Positions 1 through 7,100 of a stretch of DNA of 9,468 nucleotides are shown piece by piece. How positions within the stretch are numbered: the first letter of the stretch is position 1; every line of letters begins with the position of its first letter. Origin of the DNA: an uncultured Eubacteriales bacterium (GTDB taxonomy: Bacteria > Bacillota > Clostridia > Oscillospirales > Acutalibacteraceae); contig ONEU01000157.1 in NCBI GenBank assembly GCA_900316925.1, positions 1 to 9,468 of the forward strand. The letters run 5' to 3'. A program made the position numbers and the translations under genes. Below the pieces are notes generated by a model. It was not told the DNA's origin. It did not search any database and worked only from the letters and a program-made list of their open reading frames with translations.

Positions 1-698
1 CATCTGCGTCTGTCGATGACTCTGTCCGTCAGAAACAGGAACAGCACCGCCACAGACACAAAGAATACAACGTCGGACAGAGAGATCAGACCAAGTGCAA
101 AATTACCGTACTTTGTCTGAAAGGAGAGGGAACTGAGAAGGCTTTTCAGGAAATCCCAGGAAACCGTTGAGGAGATGGTGTCGATCAGGCTGATGATGAC
201 ATTTGCCATGAAGGAAACCAGAGCTGCCACAATGACGTTTTCCGTCAGGGATGAAATAAACACGCCAATGGCAATGAAAGCCGAACCCATCAGGAGCATG
301 GCGAAGATATTGCCAAAGATAATGCTCCAGTCGGGAGAAGCAATGCAGGAAAGGATAATACCCTCCAGCACATAGGCCAGCAGACAGAGAGCCAGCATGG
401 TGAGTGCCGACAGGAACTTGGCTGTCACGATGGCAGGAATACCCACCGGAGAAGTGATCAGCGCCTGATCGGTCTTATGGCGTCTGTCATCCGCAAACAA
501 CCGCATGGTGATGAGCGGGATGATGAAGAGCAGGATAAAGAACATACTCTGGAACACGCCGTACATACTGGAGGTGCCGGAAAACAGGCACTGCACATAA
601 AAGTAGATGCCGCTGAACGCCATGAACGCCGCCAGTACGATATATCCTACGGGAGAGCTGAAATAGGACGAAAGCTCTCGTTTATATATTGCAAACAT
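1..698 (-). CDS. ABC-2 type exporter membrane subunit (GldF-like), cut at the left edge
   Basis: This is the membrane subunit that would pair with the ATPase encoded just upstream to form an ABC exporter; the substrate cannot be told. The visible 232 residues begin MFAIYKRELSSYFSSPVGY, the usual start of GldF/ABC-2 permeases: a short cytoplasmic N-terminus and then a helix. Hydrophobic segments lie at about residues 17-36, 50-67, 95-115, 128-149, 154-174 and 203-224, giving six helices. The loop after helix 2 (residues 65-84, TMRLFADDRR...ALITSPV) matches the conserved cytoplasmic loop of this family. The reading frame is still open at the edge. The last residues, DRRR plus a partial codon beginning TG, resemble the RRW ending common in these proteins, so little may be missing. 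A strong AAAGGAG site (708-714) sits 9 nt before the ATG and overlaps the ATPase stop codon. A GldG-type partner might lie beyond the edge, but that is inference. Confidence 0.9.
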   Translation of the reverse strand, partial: MFAIYKRELSSYFSSPVGYIVLAAFMAFSGIYFYVQCLFSGTSSMYGVFQSMFFILLFIIPLITMRLFADDRRHKTDQALITSPVGIPAIVTAKFLSALTMLALCLLAYVLEGIILSCIASPDWSIIFGNIFAMLLMGSAFIAIGVFISSLTENVIVAALVSFMANVIISLIDTISSTVSWDFLKSLLSSLSFQTKYGNFALGLISLSDVVFFVSVAVLFLFLTDRVIDRRR

Positions 699-712
699 GG
701 TATCACTCTCCT

Positions 713-1645
713 TTAGTTTTCCTTGCCCGATATGATATCGAGATAGGTTTCTTCCAGTGACATCCCCTGCGGCTGCAGCATCAGGATACTGCAATCGGCT
801 TTGGTGACGGCTCTGGATACCGCTCTGCGGACATCCTTGCTGCTCTCAACAGTGAACTCGTAGCAGCCCTTTTCGGCTTCTCCCTTTTTATGCACCGCGG
901 TGACGTTATCCACATTCCGCAGTACGGAAAAGAGCGTCTGTTCCCTACCCTCGGCGACAAGACGGAGCGTTCTGGTGCCCTTCCCGGAGCCCACCAGCTC
1001 CTCGGTGGTACCCTGTGCCGCAATGCAGCCGTGATTGATAATGATGATCTTATCACACACGGCCTCGATCTCCGACAGGACATGGGACGAAAGAATGACG
1101 GTATGTTTTTCACCCAGCTCACGGATCAGGTTCCGGATCTCGATGATCTGGGCCGGGTCAAGTCCGACAGTCGGCTCGTCAAGGATGATGACAGGCGGAT
1201 CTCCCAGGAGTGCCTGTGCCAGTCCCACACGCTGGCGGTAACCCTTTGACAGGTGCTTGATGATCCTGCCGCTGACATCCGCGATCCCCACCATTTCGCA
1301 GATTTTCCGGATGTGTTCCTTTTTTGGCTGCCGCACCTTTTTCAGTTCAAACATAAAGGCAAGATACTTTTCTACCGTCATGTCGTTATACAGCGGCGGC
1401 TGTTCGGGAAGATAGCCGATATTCTTTTTGGCAGCGGTCGGATCATCGAGGATATCCACACCGTTGATCAGCACCTCTCCGGAGTCACTGGAAATGTAGC
1501 CGGTGATAATGTTCATTGTCGTGGATTTTCCTGCACCGTTAGGACCAAGGAAACCAAGAACATCCCCCTCTTTCAAAGAGAAGCTGACGTCATCCAGAGC
1601 CTTCTGCCGTCCATAATGCTTGGTCAGATGCTTTACTTCGATCAT
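713..1645 (-). CDS. ABC transporter ATP-binding protein (GldA/CcmA-type exporter ATPase)
   Basis: This is the cytoplasmic ATPase that should power export through the adjacent ABC-2 membrane subunit. All hallmarks are present in its 310 residues: Walker A GPNGAGKST (34-42), Q-loop Gln82 in LPEQPPLY, signature LSKGYRQR (132-139), Walker B VIILDE (152-157) with a D-loop, and switch His188 in SSHVL. The LSKGY signature and the TxGLDP stretch after Walker B are typical of the GldA/CcmA group of drug, polysaccharide or gliding-type exporters. The last ~90 residues (about 220-310) form the extra C-terminal domain seen in these ATPases, which ends SLEETYLDII as the family often does. AAGGAG (1656-1661) lies 10 nt before the ATG and overlaps the exonuclease III stop codon, so the gene is probably translated from the same mRNA. 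The substrate is unknown. Confidence 0.95.
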   Translation of the reverse strand: MIEVKHLTKHYGRQKALDDVSFSLKEGDVLGFLGPNGAGKSTTMNIITGYISSDSGEVLINGVDILDDPTAAKKNIGYLPEQPPLYNDMTVEKYLAFMFELKKVRQPKKEHIRKICEMVGIADVSGRIIKHLSKGYRQRVGLAQALLGDPPVIILDEPTVGLDPAQIIEIRNLIRELGEKHTVILSSHVLSEIEAVCDKIIIINHGCIAAQGTTEELVGSGKGTRTLRLVAEGREQTLFSVLRNVDNVTAVHKKGEAEKGCYEFTVESSKDVRRAVSRAVTKADCSILMLQPQGMSLEETYLDIISGKEN

Positions 1646-1659
1646 TGCTTGTTCACTCC

Positions 1660-2427
1660 TTACGTTAAGTCGATTTCCAGTACCACAGGACAGTGATCAC
1701 TGCCGTAGACATCCGACAGGATATCGGCCCTTGTGATGCGTTCCCGGATACGATCGGATACGATAAAATAGTCTATGCGCCATCCTGCGTTATTCTTTCT
1801 GGCATTGAATCGGTATGACCACCAGCTGTACCGTCCCGTTTCATCCGGATGGAGGAAACGGAAGCTGTCCGTAAAGCCGGAATCGAGCAGTTCACCGATC
1901 TTTCCGCGTTCTTCATCGGAAAACCCCGCATTGCCCCTGTTAGCCTTCGGGTTTTTCAGATCGATCTCCTGATGTGCTACATTGAGATCACCGCAGTAAA
2001 TCACCGGTTTTTCCTGATCCAGCCGCATGAGATAATTCCTCAGGTCGGTTTCCCACTGCATCCGGTAGTCGATCCGCAGCAGACCGTCCTTCGCATTGGG
2101 CGTATAGACATTTACCAGGTAGAAGCCGCCCATATCGAGGGTAATCATTCTTCCCTCGTGTGAATGCTCCTCCAGATTCATACCGTTATACACCACCGAC
2201 ACCGGTTCATGCGGCGTAAACACAGCTGTACCGGAATAGCCCTTTTTCTCGGCGCTATTGAAGTATTTGTGATAGCCGTCAAGCGGAATTTCCGCCTGTC
2301 CCTCCTGCATTTTTGTTTCCTGAAGGCAGATAAAATCCGCATTCTGCCCCTTCACAAAATCCAGAAAGCCCTTCTGCAGGCAAGCCCGCAGTCCATTGAC
2401 GTTCCACGATAGAAATTTCGTTTTCAT
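1660..2427 (-). CDS. xth: Exodeoxyribonuclease III / AP endonuclease (ExoA type)
   Basis: This enzyme cleaves DNA 5' of abasic sites and removes 3' blocking groups in base excision repair, and also has 3'-5' exonuclease activity. The 255 residues match the ExoIII/ExoA family length (about 250). The expected active-site residues are visible: Asn9/Asn11 in SWNVNGLRA, Glu37 in LQETK, Tyr108 in NVYTPN, Asp147 and Asn149 in CGDLNVAH, and the terminal Asp244-His245 in SDHCP. I chose the ATG at 2427 because family members begin MKxxSWNVNG. AAGGGG (2431-2436) lies close upstream, though the spacing is short; the adjacent ATG at 2430 would add one residue. An upstream in-frame ATG at 2478 would fall inside the promoter (2462-2491) and upstream of the likely transcript start. 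The gene leads a three-gene unit with the ABC exporter; no functional link is obvious. Confidence 0.95.
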   Translation of the reverse strand: MKTKFLSWNVNGLRACLQKGFLDFVKGQNADFICLQETKMQEGQAEIPLDGYHKYFNSAEKKGYSGTAVFTPHEPVSVVYNGMNLEEHSHEGRMITLDMGGFYLVNVYTPNAKDGLLRIDYRMQWETDLRNYLMRLDQEKPVIYCGDLNVAHQEIDLKNPKANRGNAGFSDEERGKIGELLDSGFTDSFRFLHPDETGRYSWWSYRFNARKNNAGWRIDYFIVSDRIRERITRADILSDVYGSDHCPVVLEIDLT

Positions 2428-2461
2428 CATCCCCTTAAAAATACATAACATATCAGGATAT

Positions 2462-2491
2462 ATTATAACATAACCCACAAAGCTTTGACAA
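2462..2491 (-). promoter_or_regulatory. Promoter of the xth-ABC exporter unit
   Basis: On the minus strand the -35 box TTGTCA (2486-2491) and -10 box TATAAT (2462-2467) are separated by 18 nt. TG one base upstream of the -10 makes an extended -10 element (TGTTATAAT). Transcription would start near 2455, leaving a leader of about 28 nt before the ATG at 2427. Confidence 0.75.
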
Positions 2492-2539
2492 GAGGCATTA
2501 CAGCGCCATCACGGAAAACAATTATTCCCTGCCAGTGAC

Positions 2540-2581
2540 CCGGGGAAAACCTTTTTCTGGCGAAAAAAAGGTTTTCCCCGG
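2540..2581. repeat. Perfect 17-bp inverted repeat (intergenic hairpin)
   Basis: The left arm 2540-2556 (CCGGGGAAAACCTTTTT) and right arm 2565-2581 are exact reverse complements around an 8-nt loop (2557-2564). The element lies between the two divergent promoters, about 50 bp upstream of the xth -35 box and 175 bp upstream of the lipoprotein gene's -35 box. No T-run follows either arm, so it does not look like an ordinary terminator of a neighbouring gene. GACCC occurs at both outer ends (2537-2541 and 2581-2585) but overlaps the arms. It could be one copy of a dispersed palindromic (REP- or MITE-like) repeat; one window cannot show copy number. Apart from this element and the two promoters I see no gene in 2428-2806. 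Confidence 0.8.
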
Positions 2582-2757
2582 ACCCCTTTCCAAAATTCGC
2601 TGCGGAACAAGCCTTGCAGCAAGCTGTTGACGAAGAATATGCATGGACTTTCAGACAAGGATTATTCAAAAGTGATTTCCGTGCAGTCATAGAAGAGGGA
2701 AGCTTTCCGGTCTATGCTTTTTTGCACAAAATCGTTAGTCGATATAAAAAAGTAGTA

Positions 2758-2786
2758 TTGAAAGCCAACAAATATCGTGCTATAAT
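2758..2786 (+). promoter_or_regulatory. Promoter of the serine hydrolase-MutS unit
   Basis: TTGAAA (2758-2763) and TATAAT (2781-2786) are separated by an ideal 17 nt. Transcription would start near 2793, so the 5' leader is only about 14 nt and consists almost entirely of the ribosome binding site GAGGTG (2794-2799), 7 nt before the ATG. This leaves little room for leader-based regulation. Confidence 0.8.
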
Positions 2787-2806
2787 CAAGCTTGAGGTGA
2801 ATTAAC

Positions 2807-3937
2807 ATGAAACATTGGAAAAAACTTTTCTCTCTATCACTTGCCTGTCTGCTTGCTGTCTCCGCTACAGCCTGCGCACAACAGGATCAGACACCCACCG
2901 AAAGTTCTCTCTCCGGAGACGTGTCACAAACCGTCCCGGAAGATAACACTGCCAAAGAACTGCAAAAGGTTCTCGAGGATTCCGAATTCAAGGGCATTGT
3001 CTACATTACGAAAAACGGAAAGGTGCTGCTCTCCAAAAGCACCGGCACATCCGATAAGACAGGAAAAAATGCTGTCAACGAAAACACCCTGTTCCGCATT
3101 GCTTCCAATTCCAAGCAGTTTACGGCCGCTGCCATTATGCTGCTGGTTCAGGAGGGAAAGCTGTCCGTCTCCAAAAAAATCTCCACTTATTTCCCCTCCT
3201 GCTCTTACGGCAGTAAGGTGACAATCCACCAGCTTCTCTGTATGCGCTCAGGTATCCCCGACTATATCACGTTAAAGGACGGCAAGCTCCCCTTTGCCGC
3301 CACACAGAACGCTTCCGCTGCCGAAAATAAAAAAGCCATCGAAGAGTATATCCTCAGCCGTGAGCTCTCTTTCAAACCCGGCGTTGAGATGGAATACTCC
3401 AACAGCAACTACTTCCTGCTTGCAAGGATCGTAGAAATCGTTTCCGGCATGAGCTACGAGGATTATCTTACCGAAAAATTCTTCAAGCCCCTCCAGATGA
3501 CTCAGACCGGCTTTGCCGATACGTTCAGCGGTGAGCTTGCCGAAGAGATGGCTGTTAATCGTCAGCAGGCTTATCTGCTCTATCCCGGCATGAGCTTCGG
3601 CGCCGGCAGCATCATCTCCAACGTACACGATCTCAACCTCTGGCTCAATTCCCTCACGGACTATCCCATCCTCTCCAAAGAAGTCGTGACGGACATGGCT
3701 TACAGCAATTCCAACCCGGGTGACGCACTTCAATACGGCTATGGTCTGATGATCGACGCTTCCGGCAATGCGTTCTTCCATACCGGCACACTCTCCGCAT
3801 ACTCCTCCATGCTGTATGTCAATCAGGTCACCAACACGAAAATGATCCTTCTCAGTAATTATCCCGGCAAGGAGATTGAAGCCGTCGGCACCGGCCTGAT
3901 CAATTACCTGCCTCTTGATTTTGAAGCATCAGAATAA
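2807..3937 (+). CDS. Serine beta-lactamase/PBP4*-type hydrolase, predicted lipoprotein
   Basis: This is a 376-residue serine hydrolase of the class C beta-lactamase/penicillin-binding fold (Beta-lactamase family PF00144). The N-terminus has basic residues, a hydrophobic stretch (about 7-22) and Cys23, followed by a Gln/Thr/Ser-rich linker (24-45). This is consistent with a lipoprotein anchored outside the membrane, although Ala at -3 of the lipobox is less usual than Leu. The catalytic motifs are in order: SxxK as S100-N-S-K103, YxN as Y197-S-N199, and the third motif as HTG (325-327) in place of KTG, which is common in this esterase/peptidase-like branch. It may act on peptidoglycan peptides, D-amino-acid peptides or esters; beta-lactam resistance should not be assumed. 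It has its own strong promoter and is followed 19 nt later by a MutS-like gene, probably on the same mRNA. Confidence 0.93.
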   Translation: MKHWKKLFSLSLACLLAVSATACAQQDQTPTESSLSGDVSQTVPEDNTAKELQKVLEDSEFKGIVYITKNGKVLLSKSTGTSDKTGKNAVNENTLFRIASNSKQFTAAAIMLLVQEGKLSVSKKISTYFPSCSYGSKVTIHQLLCMRSGIPDYITLKDGKLPFAATQNASAAENKKAIEEYILSRELSFKPGVEMEYSNSNYFLLARIVEIVSGMSYEDYLTEKFFKPLQMTQTGFADTFSGELAEEMAVNRQQAYLLYPGMSFGAGSIISNVHDLNLWLNSLTDYPILSKEVVTDMAYSNSNPGDALQYGYGLMIDASGNAFFHTGTLSAYSSMLYVNQVTNTKMILLSNYPGKEIEAVGTGLINYLPLDFEASE

Positions 3938-3956
3938 TCACAAGGACGTGTTCACG

Positions 3957-5600
3957 ATGAACGATTTCAGTTTGTTATATCCCAGGAATACGGAATCCTG
4001 CTTTATACAGCTCAACGAGGAAGCGGTAAACGACCTGTCCGTCGAACATATCTGCGAAAAGCTGTCGGGAGAGGTCTACGAGCAGAATATCATCAAAAAC
4101 ATTATGATAAAGCTGGAGCGCAACCCTGATGTCATCCGCTACCGGCGGGATGTCTTCGATGATATCTACCACTATCCCAAGCTCCGGGAACGCATCAAAG
4201 GACTGTTGGAGGAGCTCGCCTATCTGAAGGACCTGGAACGCTCTGTCAAGGACGCTACTGCCGCTCCCATCTGGCAGCTCATCAACCGCTTACAGGAGCT
4301 GGAGATCTACATCCACTGCATTGCCGGCATCCGGGAATCGCTGGAAGAGCATGATATCCGTTCCGAGGGGTTACATCTGCTCAAGGAATACGTCTCCTCT
4401 GTCTACGAGGAAAGCGGCTTTGAACATCTCCGGCAGGATATCCAGGAGCTTGTCAGCGAGATCGGCCAGATCAAGAGCCTGTCAATAGGCGTGAACCTGG
4501 ACAGCAAGCTCATGCCGGTTGAGGTGGGGATCGTCTCCATCAACGACAAGCCCTTTTCCCGGCCGGGCGTGTTGAGTAAGTTTCTGGACTTTTCCTCCAA
4601 AAAGAGCGAGATTCACAGCGGCGCAGGCTTTGACGGCATGACAAAGATCCACATGGCCGGCAAGGTCACGGGAGATGACCCGCTGATGATGAATCTTAGC
4701 CGTGTGATGACGGAAATGCTCGGCACCACGGTCAAACAGCTGAAAAACAAGCTGTCCCGCTATACGAATATCAGCGGTTACAGTCTGACGAAGCTGATCC
4801 CGGAGTTCATTTTCTACATCCGCTGGGCGGATTATCTTGAAAAGGTTGCTGCCGTGGGTCTGCCGCTGTGCAAGCCGGAAATCCTTGACACCCGCCGGAG
4901 GGAGTTCCACGCCAGGGATCTATACAACTTCAAGCTCGCCATCCGCAAGGCAGCCGGCAAAAACGAGGACATTATTCTCAACGACCTGGATTTCGACGCC
5001 GAACACCGCATCTATATCATGACCGGCCCGAACCGCGGCGGCAAGACCACTCTGACGCAAGCAGTAGGATTGATGTTCCTGTTTGCCCAATGCGGCATTT
5101 ACGTTCCCGCCCGGGAATTACAGTTCAGCCCGGCGGACAGCATTTATACCCACTTCCCTGCCGACGAAAACAAGACGGTCAATCTCGGCAGACTGGGTGA
5201 GGAATCCAAGCGCATGAGCGAGCTTTTCGCCCAGGCAACGGACGAGAGCCTGCTGCTGTTCAACGAATCCCTCGCCACCACTTCATTTGCAGAGGGGTTA
5301 TATATTGCAAAGGATGTGGTCAAGGCGCTGCGCTATCTCGGTGCGCGCACGATCTTCAACACCCACATGCACGAGCTGGCAATGAACCTGGACGAGGTGA
5401 ACACAAAAATCGAAGGCGACAGCAAGGTTGCCAGTCTGATTACGGGCATCCACGAGGGAACACGCTCGTATAAAATCTTTCTTGCCCCGCCCGAGGGTGT
5501 CAGCTATGCACAGGATATCGCCAAGAAATACGGCGTGACCTTCGAGCAGCTATCCGGGCAGATTCACCGCACACCCGCCCCAGCCAAAACACCCCAATAA
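3957..5600 (+). CDS. Stand-alone MutS-type ATPase (MutS domain V protein)
   Basis: The 547-residue protein ends in a MutS-family ATPase domain. Walker A is GPNRGGKTT (357-365), and a His-containing motif FNTHMHELA follows (His470). The Walker B region, LLLFNESLATTS, has Asn436-Glu437 where MutS has Asp-Glu. I recall Asn-Glu in related unnamed Firmicute MutS-like proteins, so it may be a subfamily trait rather than damage. The N-terminal ~345 residues are mostly helical and resemble the MutS core/lever region. No mismatch-binding domain with the Phe-x-Glu motif and no Smr domain is present, so it is neither MutS1 nor a full MutS2. Its role is unknown; a DNA-structure-handling function is only a guess. 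I chose the ATG at 3957 because AAGGA (3942-3946) lies 10 nt upstream; the TTG at 3915 inside the preceding gene has no site. A terminator follows directly. Confidence 0.88.
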   Translation: MNDFSLLYPRNTESCFIQLNEEAVNDLSVEHICEKLSGEVYEQNIIKNIMIKLERNPDVIRYRRDVFDDIYHYPKLRERIKGLLEELAYLKDLERSVKDATAAPIWQLINRLQELEIYIHCIAGIRESLEEHDIRSEGLHLLKEYVSSVYEESGFEHLRQDIQELVSEIGQIKSLSIGVNLDSKLMPVEVGIVSINDKPFSRPGVLSKFLDFSSKKSEIHSGAGFDGMTKIHMAGKVTGDDPLMMNLSRVMTEMLGTTVKQLKNKLSRYTNISGYSLTKLIPEFIFYIRWADYLEKVAAVGLPLCKPEILDTRRREFHARDLYNFKLAIRKAAGKNEDIILNDLDFDAEHRIYIMTGPNRGGKTTLTQAVGLMFLFAQCGIYVPARELQFSPADSIYTHFPADENKTVNLGRLGEESKRMSELFAQATDESLLLFNESLATTSFAEGLYIAKDVVKALRYLGARTIFNTHMHELAMNLDEVNTKIEGDSKVASLITGIHEGTRSYKIFLAPPEGVSYAQDIAKKYGVTFEQLSGQIHRTPAPAKTPQ

Positions 5601-5604
5601 CAAC

Positions 5605-5642
5605 AGAGGACTGCGCTTCTGAAAGCAGCAGTCCTCTTTTTT
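5605..5642 (+). terminator. Rho-independent terminator after the MutS-like gene
   Basis: AGAGGACTGC (5605-5614) pairs with GCAGTCCTCT (5628-5637). Four further pairs (5615-5618 with 5623-5626) sit above a one-base bulge and close a CTGA tetraloop. A T-run to 5642 follows on the plus strand. It begins 4 nt after the stop codon of the MutS-like gene. The T-run overlaps the stop codon of the convergent hemW (5641-5643). On the minus strand the hairpin is not followed by a good T-run, so it probably terminates hemW transcripts weakly at most. Confidence 0.9.
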
Positions 5643-6732
5643 ATCCGATGATATGAGCGATCAGGGAATTAGAGACAAGAAATCCCTTTGTCGTGAGCCG
5701 GATACCATTCCCGTCGGCATGGAGCAGACCGGTACCGTTGAAGCGTTCGGCAGCTTCACGGTAGACCGCAGGGATATCCTCGTGAAAGCGCTCCCGGTAA
5801 CGCGCGTTCGTCACCCCTTCACGAAGACGCAGCCCCAGCATGAGAAATTCCTCCGGCGATCCGCCCTCTCCGTCCTCCACGGTGCGATCCTGAAAAAAAG
5901 CGTCAAAGGACCGTTCACAGTAAAACCGGCGCCCGTCCAGAAAGGAATGTGCCGACGGTCCGAGACCAAGGTATTCTTCATCGTGCCAGTATTTGAGATT
6001 ATGGCGGCTCTCATAGCCCGGCAGAGAGAAATTGGATATTTCATACTGACGGTAGCCATGGGCTTCCAGGCGCTGACAGGCAAGCTCATACAATTCTGCC
6101 TGACCGTCATCATCCGGAAGACGGAGCTGTTCCCTTATTTGGGCATAGGGCGTATGCGGTTCGATCTTCAACAGATACGCCGAGATATGCTTCGCCCCGT
6201 GAGCGGCACAGAAATCAATCGACCGCATCAGACTGTCGGCAGTCTGACCGGGGGTAGCGATCATCAGGTCAAGCGAGAAGTTCTCAAAGCCGGCCTGCTT
6301 TGCCCTTTCAATACACCGCTCCGCTGCTCTGACATCATGCAGCCGCCCTAACAGCTGCAGTTCCCTGTCATCCGCCGATTGCAGCCCGATGGAGAGCCGG
6401 TTGAAGCCGCCTTTTTGCAGGCGTTCAAAGTCGATATCCTGCTTTTCGGGATTGACCTCCACGGTGACCTCCGCATCAGACAGTCCGAAGCTCTCACGAG
6501 CAGCCGCAGCAAGCCTGTACAGACGCTCTTCTCCCAACAGACTGGGCGTTCCGCCGCCAAAATAGAGGGTATCGGCAGGACGTTGCAGCGATTCACCGGC
6601 AGCTCTGATCCGCTGTTCCAATGTACGGGTATATTCCTCCATCCGGCTGCTGTCTGCCGCAGAAAAGAAATCGCAGTAGGGACACTTTCTCCGGCAGAAG
6701 GGAATATGCAGATACAGACCGATCCCGTTCAT
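5641..6732 (-). CDS. hemW: Radical SAM haem chaperone HemW (HemN-like)
   Basis: HemW proteins are radical-SAM family members, related to oxygen-independent coproporphyrinogen III oxidase, that bind haem and pass it to acceptor proteins in the cytoplasm. The 363 residues match the family length. The 4Fe-4S cluster motif is HIPFCRRKCPYCDF with Cys13, Cys17 and Cys20. GGGTPS (59-64) binds S-adenosylmethionine, and the conserved stretches NRLSIGLQS (about 111-119), YEISNF (230-235), HNLKYW (244-249) and GPSAHSF (258-264) follow. A HemN C-terminal domain ends with LTTKGFLVSN. The ATG at 6732 has GGAGG (6738-6742) 5 nt upstream, which decided the start. An ATG at 6747 would add five residues and overlap the upstream stop as ATGA, but its upstream sequence is a weaker site. 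It is the last gene of the nudF unit. True coproporphyrinogen oxidase activity is unlikely by family. Confidence 0.95.
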   Translation of the reverse strand: MNGIGLYLHIPFCRRKCPYCDFFSAADSSRMEEYTRTLEQRIRAAGESLQRPADTLYFGGGTPSLLGEERLYRLAAAARESFGLSDAEVTVEVNPEKQDIDFERLQKGGFNRLSIGLQSADDRELQLLGRLHDVRAAERCIERAKQAGFENFSLDLMIATPGQTADSLMRSIDFCAAHGAKHISAYLLKIEPHTPYAQIREQLRLPDDDGQAELYELACQRLEAHGYRQYEISNFSLPGYESRHNLKYWHDEEYLGLGPSAHSFLDGRRFYCERSFDAFFQDRTVEDGEGGSPEEFLMLGLRLREGVTNARYRERFHEDIPAVYREAAERFNGTGLLHADGNGIRLTTKGFLVSNSLIAHIIG

Positions 6733-6743
6733 AGTCCCCTCCC

Positions 6744-7091
6744 TCATTTTTTCTCGCTCTTTCGCAGGATCAGCAGAATCTCAATGAACAGCGAGACAAG
6801 TGATGCCGCGATCAGTCCGATGTCGATCAGCATATAGGTATGGAAGGATGATGCCAGATCGTCATAGCTCGGATGGTCGCTCATCGTGAGGAATGACACA
6901 AAACCGTCGGTCTCTCCGGCACCGGTGGAAGAAATCGCGTTGTCGATCAGGAAAGTAAACACCACAAAGCAGATCAGCAGCACAATGATCGTGCCGGTGA
7001 TAAACGGCTTTTTGGGTCTGTTGATGATACAAACCGTCAGCATGGCCAGCAGCAGCGCTACGCTGACGATAATGATGATCGGATTTATCAT
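6744..7091 (-). CDS. Small three-helix membrane protein, function unknown
   Basis: I do not recognise this 115-residue protein. It has three hydrophobic segments at about residues 3-23, 30-49 and 87-109. A polar loop of roughly 37 residues (51-86) lies between helices 2 and 3 and is rich in Gly, Ser, Asp and Thr; the tail is basic (RKSEKK). By the positive-inside rule the basic stretch NRPKKP after helix 1 and the basic tail would both be cytoplasmic, placing the polar loop outside. The start is well supported: AGGAG (7098-7102) is 6 nt before the ATG and overlaps the stop codon of the Nudix gene. Its stop is 11 nt before the chosen hemW start. It is therefore embedded in a tightly packed operon and is very likely a real gene, but the neighbours do not reveal a function. 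Confidence 0.85.
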   Translation of the reverse strand: MINPIIIIVSVALLLAMLTVCIINRPKKPFITGTIIVLLICFVVFTFLIDNAISSTGAGETDGFVSFLTMSDHPSYDDLASSFHTYMLIDIGLIAASLVSLFIEILLILRKSEKK

Positions 7092-7100
7092 GGCAAGCTC

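Noticed and set aside
2540..2581. The inverted repeat as a terminator for a neighbouring gene
   Set aside because: Both flanking genes point away from it and no T-run follows either arm, so there is no upstream transcript for it to end.
2463..2690. 75-residue minus-strand reading frame
   Set aside because: It has no ribosome binding site, runs through the inverted repeat and the xth promoter, and its sequence looks like a translated intergenic repeat.
2614..2805. 63-residue plus-strand reading frame with a TTG start
   Set aside because: It has no ribosome binding site and covers the promoter and ribosome binding site of the lipoprotein gene.
3272..3781. 169-residue frame antisense to the serine hydrolase
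   Set aside because: It is a shadow of the real gene, which has SxxK, YxN and HTG motifs in order.
5653..6351. 232-residue frame antisense to hemW
   Set aside because: The minus strand encodes all HemW motifs across this stretch; the plus-strand frame has no recognisable domain or start signal.
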